Source: Hyparrhenia diplandra
Lineage: Eukaryota > Streptophyta > Magnoliopsida > Poales > Poaceae
Assembly: GCA_015847255.1 (NCBI GenBank)
Contig: JADLZK010009222.1
Coordinates: 124,001-188,000 of the forward strand
Direction: 5' to 3'
DNA: 64,000 nucleotides
Positions within the stretch are counted from its first letter, which is position 1; every line of letters starts with the position of its first letter. The notes under the pieces are model-generated. The model saw only the letters and a program-made list of their open reading frames with translations. It ran no database searches and had not been told where the DNA came from. The translations under genes were made by a program, and so were the position numbers. Below, one piece after another: positions 55,413 through 64,000 of this stretch.

Positions 55413-58400
55413 ATGGAGGCGCTCTACTTGCTGGGCTCCCTGGCCGCGACCCTGGTCACCTCCGCCTTCCACTCGCTCCTCCTGCTCCTCCTCCGCCTCC
55501 TGCTCCACTACCCGGGCCGCGCTGCCGCTGCCGCTGCCGTCACTGCAGACGGGCCCGCCGCGGCGGCGCGCGGCTCTACGAGGGCCGCGTCAGGCACTCA
55601 CGCCGGCGCCCGGCGGCGCACGCCTTCGAGTACCCCGCGCGCTACGCCCTCGTCGACCTCGACCGCCTGCCGCTCCCAGACCACCTCTCCGCCGACGAAG
55701 CTCGCCGCGTTGCCTCCACCTCCGGCCCCGTGTGAGTCCCCTCCTCTCCGCTGCTGCATCTCAGCCAAAGTTTCTTTCCCACCCTCCTTGAGCGCTGACT
55801 CGCCTTGTTCTTGGCTTGATGAAGGCACCTCCTGACGATACCCAAGAGCGTGGGGTACGAGCAGAACCCGCTGAGCATTTACTACTGCTACGATTCTGCT
55901 GGACAGGGACAAGATGGAGAGCTCAGGATGTGCATTGCCGAGGTTAGTTAGATCAGGGCACATAGGAATTGGACTCATATCTATTGGTTTCTGGTTGATT
56001 ATTTGCAGCTGTCTAATCTCTTGCTATCGTTACCAGGTCACAAACACTCCCTGGGGAGAGAGGGTGATGTTTACCTTCCAACCGGGTTCTGATCTTGTCG
56101 CCAAGCCCTTGCATGTCAGCCCCTTTATGGTATGACCTCAATTAAGAATCAATATAAGCCAGCTAAAAACAATATACCTATGCTTATTCAGAGTTCAGAC
56201 AATGTGATGTGTTGACTGATGAGTCTTGAACACCTTTATTACCAAATCTGATCTAACAGCAGTCAAAATGTTAGTTTGCTCAATTCAGTTCCATCTTTCA
56301 TCTCAATATCTCATTGCAAATTCTTTTGCCCAGTCATATAATGGATGTTTCTGAATTCTGATAGAGTGATGCTTGTGCGTGTTGCTTAGTTAATTTTCGT
56401 AACTTTGTGTACTGTATTCAACTCTGTTGCTTATTCTTAGTGGGTTTCTTTTTGTTGGCATGAGTCGTAGGATATGCTCAGCAACTGGAGTGTTCGCACT
56501 GATGCCCCTGGTGATAGACTCTATGTTTTTATATCAGTTCAGCATCCGACACTTGGGGACTATTTCACTGCAGCTTTGGATGCCAGATTGGTTGGACAGA
56601 CAAGTAATTCTCTGAGGCTGGCAACCTTCTTCTGGCTGATGCCACACAAAGTTGCTGCATGGATATACTGGGAGGTAATGGTCCATATATATTCCTATGT
56701 GTTCTGTAACTTTTCTGATTCCATGGTTAAGTTTATGATTGCATTTTTCATAGTGGGCAATAAACCCTATCTGATGACTCTAGGCTATTAGTATGTATAG
56801 AAAATGGAATAAACTTGGTGGCTATTTTCTTTATGCTCTTTCCTCTATATTCGTTTTTGAAAATCTGTCATGGTGGTTGACTCAACATATGCGTGGATAC
56901 TAGTGATTTTTCACTGAGTTTATGTTTGATCTACACATGACAGAAAGCCTTGAGTTGCACATGTTAAGTTTTTAGGATTTGTTTTATGGGCTCCATCGTT
57001 GCGTTCAAATCCAGGGGCCGGTCTCCCACTAGGACCACTTTGCCGGTGGCCCTAGTCTTGGGCCCAATCATAGAAGGTACTTCTGGCTAGTGCTCCCTGT
57101 CTGAAAGCCCTGAACCATGTGGCCTATCATCAATTCCATCAAGAAATGCACAAGAATGCATGCCTCAGCGGCTTGCTGCATTGGTCCTCCTCCCTCTTGT
57201 TCTTCCGTGTTCAGCATAAAGGGCTGCTGGCGCACATGGGGGCTACCATAACCACCTTGGCTGCTCCACCTCATTGGTAGCACTCATACTGGCCACAGTC
57301 TGTGTTGGCTGGATTGCCTCTTGCTCCTCATGTCCTCCCAGTTTACGTTCTTGCCTTCTTGATCTTCTACTCTGTACCTTTGCTTCCTCATGACCATGGC
57401 CACCTGTCGCCTTAGTAGCTTAGCAGCCACCATGACCAAGGAGGAGAAGCAAACTTGATACCAGAGACTACCAGCCTATCACATTAGACAAGTAGGCATC
57501 TGGAGACACTGCATATTTTCCAGTCATTCAATAGGAGGTATCACATGTCATTATGTCAATCATTTTTTGGTATGTTGAGCATGTAGATGTTCACCTAAAT
57601 TGGGAATTTGCCATTTGCTTTTTATATGTCTCGATATGCGACTTGTATATGTTGTTCTATCTTTTACACGGCTAAAGTTTTGCCATAGTTGGCCAAATTG
57701 TATGTCTGCCACTGTTCAAAGAACTTTGTTTAGTTCACTAGTATCGATGCACTTATACATGCATTTTTAGATAAAAATGGCAACTGGATCTTTTTGGACA
57801 TTGGATTATGAAATCATAATAACATGCTCCATTAGAGGTCATTCAGCCCAGCACATTGTCAAGCAAGTGTCATTATAGCTCAATTCTCAAAGACACAAGA
57901 TCTTGCACCAGGCACACTAACATCCCATGCATACACTCTGAGGGGAATGGAACTTGGAAAGACTGAATGCCATGACCTTGTAGCATTCCAGCATAATTTT
58001 ATTAGTTTATTACTCCCTCATGAGGAGTTCTTCAGTCCATTTCTGGTGATAGCCTTCCTATCCTGAGAGCAGAGGTGATGCAAAGAACTGATAATCTAAA
58101 TTCTGAAAGCCTACCATATAGGAAGGTTTAAACCAGCCTAAAATGAGCCGTGAAACGGTCCGCTGTCCTTCTCCCTAGTTCATTTTGGAATAGCTAGTTC
58201 CTGAATATTCAAATAGTGAATATGTGCAGCCACATGCAAATGTTGGATTCCATATTCTTAGTATTGGATTTCTAACCTTGGCTCAGTGGCTCATAGCCTA
58301 TAGTATAAACCACATATATAGTATACCACATAACGATTTTATTTCCTTTATGAGGTAAAAAGAAAATTAATGAACCTGCAAATATCGGCAAAACAACAAG

Positions 58401-59669
58401 TATGGTTAACCAAGGAAAACTCTACGGGATTCAGCTTCAATTGATCGACCGAAGACACCTATTGTTTTGAATTTTATAGTTGCCATGGGAAAAAAAAAAA
58501 GGATTTCTAGTAGAGACCTGGATTTTAGATACAGAAGCCTGTCAGATTTGCTTAAGAGCACTTTAACAGACAAGGTCTAACTGAGCCTTGTGGAACGGAA
58601 CTGATAAATCTGAATTCTGAAAGCCTACCATATATGAAGGTTGAAACCAGCCTAAAATGAGCCAGGAAACAGGGACCTGTGATTTTAGTTACAGAAGCCT
58701 GTCAGATTTGGTTAAGAGCACTTAGCAGACATGGTCTAACTGAGCCGTGTGGAACTCAACAACTAGCTCCAAATAGAATTCCTCATAGCACATACTTGAA
58801 AAACCATGTCCCAGTCTATTGTTTTTCGTTGCATTGCAAACCAGCAAACAAACTATAATTTTATTGGCATCTTTAAGCTCTACATGTGCTTTAGTCCCTC
58901 CTCTAGGAACCCCAACCCCATTACCGAGAAAGACATGGCCACAATGCACTTATATTTTCAAATAAGGCTCCAGTGAGCATTCTAATTAATCCTGAATCCT
59001 GGTATCTGACCATATCCACTAGGTTCAGTTTGTGCAAACTATTTGTGTTGAAGGTAGGTTTATCTTTTGCTTTAAGAAAGGTTCGTAGTTTAGTAGATGA
59101 GGCTCAATGCTGTGAACTGCTAACAGTTCTGTACTATCAAAATTTCCGTGAAGCAACCCTAAAGTTGAAGTGTACAGTGAATATATGTCATTTTTTCATT
59201 TGTTGATATCTCATCTCCAACTGATAACTGGTGGCAGGCAATTGGAACCTGCTTCGGTTCACACATCTTCTTCAAAATCTCAATTGTGTTTAGATTTAGA
59301 ATCAATTCATGCATACTAGCGTGTGGTACATGCTTGACCTGCTGATACATCATCTCATTTCCCTGTGTTTCTGCCTAATCCAACTGGTGCTCTGCTGCCG
59401 TGATCCAGGCCCTCAGGCTTTGGCTAAAGAACGTCAAGTTCCTACACCATCCCAGGTATTCGAACCCGAGTTACAGGGACGAAGCGCTGGAGCGTGATCT
59501 CAAGCTCCGCACGTCCTGCAGCTACCTTCAGACCCACGAGGTGAACAACCAGAGAAGCAGAACCACAGAAAAGACGGCTGGAATCACGAACCATGTAGAT
59601 AGCAAGGGCGATGACAGCATCACGAAGAGGTGGTGCATTTGGAGGGACGCTCAGTGGCCGTGGTCATGA
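55413..59669 (+). CDS. DUF1365 family protein, five exons (frameshift in exon 1)
   Basis: Exons: 55413-55731, 55825-55942, 56037-56129, 56471-56674, 59409-59669, all with GT-AG borders. Exon 1 starts MEALYLLGSLAATLVTSAFH, a hydrophobic N-terminal anchor with a Leu run. Then, after a two-base-equivalent shift near 55566, come LYEGRVRHSRRRPAAHAFEY and RYALVDLDRLPLPDHL. Later exons give HLLTIPKSVGYEQNPLSIYY, CYDSAG, VTNTPWGERVMFTFQPG, HVSPFMDMLSNWSV, PTLGDYFTAALDARLVG, ATFFWLMPHKVAAWIYWEAL and RLWLKNVKFLHHP, and it stops at 59669. This is the DUF1365 motif order (HxRxxPxxHxF start, NP.S.YYCY, HVSPFM). Molecular function is unknown. In bacteria the family sits beside fatty-acid cyclopropane synthase genes. 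The last intron is 2.7 kb. Confidence 0.9.
56675..59408 (+). other. Large fourth intron of the DUF1365 gene
   Basis: It holds no coding exon. The part at 57000-57480 is richer in GC and may be an old insertion (minus-strand frame 57068-57283, unrecognised). The part at 58084-58755 holds duplicated segments, listed separately. Confidence 0.6.
58084..58755. repeat. Interleaved duplicated segments in the intron
   Basis: 58084-58155 and 58601-58671 are similar (CTGAAAGCCTACCATATA, AACCAGCCTAAAATGAGCC). 58511-58600 and 58673-58755 are similar (ACAGAAGCCTGTCAGATTTG, AAGAGCACTT, GGTCTAACTGAGCC). Order: A, B, A', B'. Confidence 0.8.
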
Positions 59670-60904
59670 AAAAGAAACTGAGATGTACCTGTATCATTGT
59701 TGTGTTCATTCAGATACCGTGTGGTGCTCCCCTGTTCAAGCAAACATCATAACTTTATTTGATTGATGGCTTTGCAGACACCATGAGTTGACAGTATCGA
59801 TAATTGTTAACAATGTTGGCTGTTAAAGAAGAGAGAATACTTGGGCCATTGTTTTCCTCGAAAGATACATTTTCTTCAGTGTGCGTTGTATCTAGTTTTT
59901 GACCAATTGTTCAGCTTCAATGTGTGCTATGGAATGTGCTAGTAGTGCGTGTGTATGCTACACGCCTACTACACCTTCAAATGCACATGTGTCCTATTGC
60001 ATCAAGATATTTTAAAACGCAGGATACTTACAGCCGGCCAGGCAAGGCAAGCAAGACACATGTCTGCTTTTCAGTATTCAGGTCAGATATCATCTGAACT
60101 TTGGAGAAGGAGCTTTGCATCTCCTTTCTGTATTTTTATATTTTTTCCTTTTAAGATTGCATCACCTGATTCTTTTCCATCCATTCATTATACAACTACC
60201 TATGTACTATTAGTCCTAGTAAACATTTCGTTGGTTCACACGGGCTGCCTAACATCCGACATGATGTGCCCATTGTCGGAGATATGAACATCGCCTCCTC
60301 AAAGGTTTCGTTCTCAATCTTCTGAATACGACAGTCGTCAGACTTTTGTGGCAGCAGCAGTGCTTCGCAGCTCAAAACCGCTCTGTTTGCGCAGAGGGAT
60401 TTCATTCACATGGATTTGCTTTGGGTTTTGTTTTGCTGGAAACCCGTTGGAATTAAGCATGTTAAAGGTGGAGGGACTTACATGGACCCCACAAGTTGGC
60501 GAGGTAACGAACACGTGGCTCCCATGCCAAGTGCCACATTTTCCACGTGCCGACACCAAGCTAGCGTGAGAAGAGCGACATGAGTAGTGGCGTGCAGCCA
60601 TGCCCATCGATGAGATACGGCTTCGGTTTGCATGCTTCCATCTTCCTTCACGTAAAGTTACATCCAAATTGCAGTGCAAGATGTCTTCTCTAATATTATT
60701 AGAATTATTATAGTATACAAGTTATTTTTAACTCAAGTATAATTGAAGATATCTTTTTTTAAAAAAAAAAGGTACTTTTAGGACCTTTGGAACATACGAA
60801 TTAATTTTATACTAGGAACCAGTTTATTTTCACATAAAAATTTCATGTGTTGCAATTTGCAAAGTGATCTTGTTCTTTTTTGTGAAGTTAGACATATTTT
60901 AATA
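59670..60904. other. Downstream flank of the DUF1365 gene
   Basis: 3'UTR-like DNA is followed by intergenic sequence. A 113-codon minus-strand frame at 60338-60679 has no domain I recognise. Two CACGTG words lie here. Confidence 0.4.
60512..60549. promoter_or_regulatory. Pair of G-box (CACGTG) words
   Basis: CACGTG occurs at 60512-60517 (in ACACGTGGC) and at 60544-60549 (in CCACGTGCC), 32 bases apart. G-boxes bind plant bZIP and bHLH factors. No gene start beside them is certain, so a regulatory role is speculative. Confidence 0.3.
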
Positions 60905-61137
60905 CTAAATTCGTTTTAAATTATAGTTCGTTTGACTTTTTCAACCCAAATTTACGTCTTGTTCAAAAATTTAAGTAAAATATCACTTCTTTTGTTGTGA
61001 CATGCTTTATTAGTAAAATGTCCTGAAGAATGAGTTAAATTTAACTATGTTTGCAATGATTTTTTGAATAAGACGAGTGGTCAAACTTGAGGTTAAAAAA
61101 GTCAAATGAGTTATAATTTGAAACGGATCGGATAGAG
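60905..61137. mobile_element. Stowaway-like MITE, 233 bp
   Basis: The left end CTAAATTCGTTTTAAATTAT pairs imperfectly with the right end ATAATTTGAAACGGATCGGA. TA duplications lie at 60903-60904 and 61138-61139. It is related to the element at 61551-61787 (shared TTGACTTTTT and GAATAAGACG). Confidence 0.7.
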
Positions 61138-61550
61138 TATAATATTATATTAGGAGCCCCAACTTGAGATCTCTAGCATATTCAAAATAAGCATATATAT
61201 GCACATATAGACATTAGAATCTACAATATATAATAAAGAAACAAAGGAAGAAAATACAATGGTTCAAATTCCCGCTACTTTTCTCAGCTATCAAGCGTCT
61301 ATGTATCTTTTCCATTGGACTGTCCATCTTTCCAATGGTTTCCTTTTGGCTTTTAAAATCTACTAGTATACTATTTGAGATATTTTACGGTTTATACTAT
61401 TGTCACCATTAAGAACCTAATTGCCTAATAGTCCAATCAGATCAAAATTTAGCTTAGCCTAATAGCATGACATGTTCGGATCCAGTAACACTAAACTAGC
61501 GCTAATGGATCCAAAAATGTTGAGGCAAAATTTTTAGATCCAAACACCTA
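61138..61550. other. Spacer between two MITEs
   Basis: AT-rich with no recognisable gene. Confidence 0.5.
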
Positions 61551-61787
61551 CTCAATCCATCCCAAATTATAAGACAATTGACTTTTTGACACTAAGTTTG
61601 ACCACTCATCTTATTCAAAAATTTGTGTAAAATACCATTTTTATTGTCGTGGCTTGGTTTATTAACAAAAGTTCTTCAATAATGACCTAAATTTGACTAT
61701 ATTTGCACAAGTTTTTTGAATAAGACGCGTGATCAAACTTGGGCTAAGAAAAGTTAGACCTCTTAATTATAATTTGGGATAAGGGAG
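61551..61787. mobile_element. Stowaway-like MITE, 237 bp
   Basis: CTCAATCCATCCCAAATTAT at the left pairs with ATAATTTGGGATAAGGGAG at the right. TA duplications lie at 61549-61550 and 61788-61789. It has no coding content. Confidence 0.8.
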
Positions 61788-63616
61788 TATTAGCTAACTA
61801 ATTTGTGCCTTTGTTTTTTAGAAGAACAATATTTTATTTTGTGTAGGCTAACTTTAGAGTGAACATACTGGCTTGGCTCTAGTTTAGGACAACGAAACAC
61901 AAAAGAAAATCCACTTGGGGTAGATAGAGCATTAGAGAGAATTTTTTTGCACATTTTTGTCAAGAATAGATGAAGGAGAAATAAGAGACTTCACTTGTGA
62001 TCATTTTTTTCCTTCTTATGTTGTTGTTTGCTTTTGTTTAATAAATTGATTTACTTTGAAAAGATTGGAAACATTTAGCTGCGGCGTGCGATCGTAGAGG
62101 AAGCAAATAAGTAATTTTTGTTAAAAGAAAATGATGCTTCTTTGAGAACAAGTTTTACCTAAAAGTATCTAGATATTCGTGAATGAGCATAGTAATATTT
62201 AGTCGCTAACACAGATACCTATTCAAAAGTTGTTTCTTGGCCAACATGCCAATTCAAAAGCAAGCGCATGTGTGCCTACCTTCATTTTCTTCCCCTTGAT
62301 TCAACGTGTACATGTTTTTTTTTTTAAAAAAACAAGCACATATATTACATTATATATGATCATATCAACCTTTTTACAAAGAGGTCCTCCATAGGGGAGC
62401 AAATTACAATATAGCCCTGGATTTGAAAAAGAAGGCAGCTATGTCCATGGCGTTGGAGACAACGAAGCCGTTGCAATGACTACTAAATATATTATACTAC
62501 TATTCGAGGTAAAAAGGGATCAGAACAAACAAATATCTCGAGAGATCTGCAGAGATTCGAAGAACGCCCTAACTATTTGGTTTAGTACTTGGAATCATTG
62601 GGTGATTTTCCCGAGCTGAATTTTATACTAGCACGCACATGCATGCGTGTTTCTTCTCAGGTCTAAGTGAGTCCTCACTTCTAAAAATAAATCCGTCTAA
62701 GTCAAATTAATTTTCAATTAAATTAAGTTTATAGAAATATCAATATTTATGACATTAGTTAGTGTCATAGATACACAATAAAATATATTTTACATCTAAT
62801 TATTGGTATAATAAATACTGATACTTTTTACTGTTTGACTTATTGGTATTATTCTAGCTCTTGGTTGAGTTTCTACTGGTGCAACTTGGCTATCTGGATT
62901 CAAATTTTCAACTTGATACAAGTACTTATATTTTTCTATATTTATTCTAAGGTTTAACACCATGACAATAACCCATTGGTAATAAATCACTCGGTGACTT
63001 CGTCAATTTAAAGATTTGTCGGTCCAACTCAATCGTTCGGAAGTACTCTTAGGTGCACTTGTGATGACAGAGCATCTACACCTATATTGGGTCTCCCCAA
63101 AAGCATATTTTTAAAATCAGATTTCATAAACTTTTGAAAAAGCAAAATATAGACTATAGAGGGAGAGCTCCATCCATGTTCAAATTTTCGGATTCTATAA
63201 ACAAACTTTGCGTGCCCCTATGAAGAAAACGATCGATGGCCCTACCTGCTTCCATGCATTTTCGTACGTACGGCCATGTGATACATACATTTGCATCCGT
63301 GCGCGCACGTACGAGAATGATGCTTACTATTTTTTTATTACTATATACTACACCTTTGTCTACAATTTTTGGTGGTTTTCCAGCGCCACGCCATCGTCAA
63401 ATCCTGCAGTACTATTATTATTTTATTGGTTCGTTCATTGCACGCATGATGCATGCACGATTTCTAGTGTTTTTTTTCAACAATGCATCGATTTCTCAAC
63501 CCCTGTCCCTGTAAGATGCATGGTACAGGGAAATTTTCCTAGTTTGACGGTTATTATATACATTTTGGTTTTCTATCTATCGTGTGCTTTCTTTTCACGC
63601 CGGTACACACATAGTA
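61788..63616. other. Intergenic stretch, no gene recognised
   Basis: AT-rich with a T/A run near 62312-62330. Frames at 62796-62990 and 63208-63663 have no recognisable domain. Confidence 0.5.
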
Positions 63617-63976
63617 CTCCCTACATTATTTTAAATTGTAAGTCGTTTGGGCAAGGTGCTTAACTAATGTATATTGCCTCTGCTCCATTGAGATTGTTGT
63701 TTTAGACTCCGTGTCATTTTTTTACTATTCATCTTATCTAAAATTGTTATCTAAATATTATTTATTTATTTTAACTTATTCTATCATTGGAGATATATTT
63801 TAATTATAATTTATTTATTTTATGATTTTTTAAGTATTTTGAATAAAACAAACGATCAAACACAATACTCAAAAAAGTAAAAAAAACGACAATCTCAATG
63901 GGACGAACAGAGTAGATGCATAGCACAAACTATGCTGCTTAGAAAAGTCAACACGATTTACAATATGAAAGGGGAG
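63617..63976. mobile_element. Stowaway-like MITE (outer), interrupted by another MITE
   Basis: The left end CTCCCTACATTATTTTAAAT and the right end (…GATTTACAATATGAAAGGGGAG) are imperfect inverted repeats. TA lies at 63615-63616 and 63977-63978. An inner inverted-repeat element (63678-63912) splits it. Confidence 0.7.
63678..63912. mobile_element. Stowaway-like MITE (inner, nested)
   Basis: CTCTGCTCCATTGAGATTGT at the left pairs with ACAATCTCAATGGGACGAAC near the right end. Length is about 235 bp. The right flank has TA, but the left TA is not conserved. Confidence 0.7.
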
Positions 63977-64000
63977 TAGTTTACAATCTGAAAAAGGAAT

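Noticed and set aside
60338..60679. 113-codon minus-strand frame as a gene
   Set aside because: No domain, no splice context and no promoter-like sequence on that strand. It is kept only as intergenic DNA.

Overview
The window is nuclear DNA of a grass (Poaceae), probably close to rice (Oryza/Oryzeae). The reasons are intron-containing plant genes, GC-rich 5' gene ends in AT-rich intergenic DNA, grass-type Ty3/gypsy elements (a RIRE2-like Tat-type element and a chromovirus), CACTA and Mutator-type elements with gene-like interiors, Stowaway-type MITEs, and LINE/SINE retroposons with clear target-site duplications (TSDs). There is no sign of prokaryotic, organellar or CRISPR sequence. Family names come from remembered motifs, because no database search was possible.

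Layout. 1-9.3 kb is a nest of gypsy elements: a minus-strand LTR abuts a plus-strand LTR, which cuts a minus-strand RIRE2-like element within RNase H. 10.0-12.4 kb holds two diverged LTR-like arms in inverted orientation. 12.7-13.6 kb is a decayed CACTA transposase-type ORF. 14.3-14.9 kb and 39.1-39.7 kb are two paralogous single-C2H2 zinc-finger genes with a C-terminal EAR-type motif. Between them lie a 3.2-kb LINE-like retroposon (TSD 15 bp), a complete 3.8-kb CACTA element with a gene-like interior, a Pack-MULE-like element, a composite SINE and a complete decayed chromovirus. 45.0-47.8 kb is a minus-strand mosaic of unrelated gene fragments (G-box-binding bZIP factor, cationic amino-acid transporter, EXO70A exocyst subunit) with introns kept. 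48-51.5 kb holds Mutator-like inverted-repeat elements. The two best ordinary genes are an F-box/kelch gene (53.2-54.5 kb, +) and a five-exon DUF1365 gene (55.4-59.7 kb, +). The right end holds Stowaway-like MITEs, one nested in another.

The genes do not form a pathway. The zinc-finger genes are probable transcriptional repressors, the F-box/kelch protein is a probable SCF ubiquitin-ligase adaptor, and the DUF1365 protein has unknown function. Nearly every recognisable coding region carries one or more very small indels, often in a homopolymer. Uncorrected long-read errors are therefore a real alternative to pseudogene decay. I see no convincing new biochemical system. The most unusual object is the chimeric gene-fragment block at 45.0-47.8 kb.
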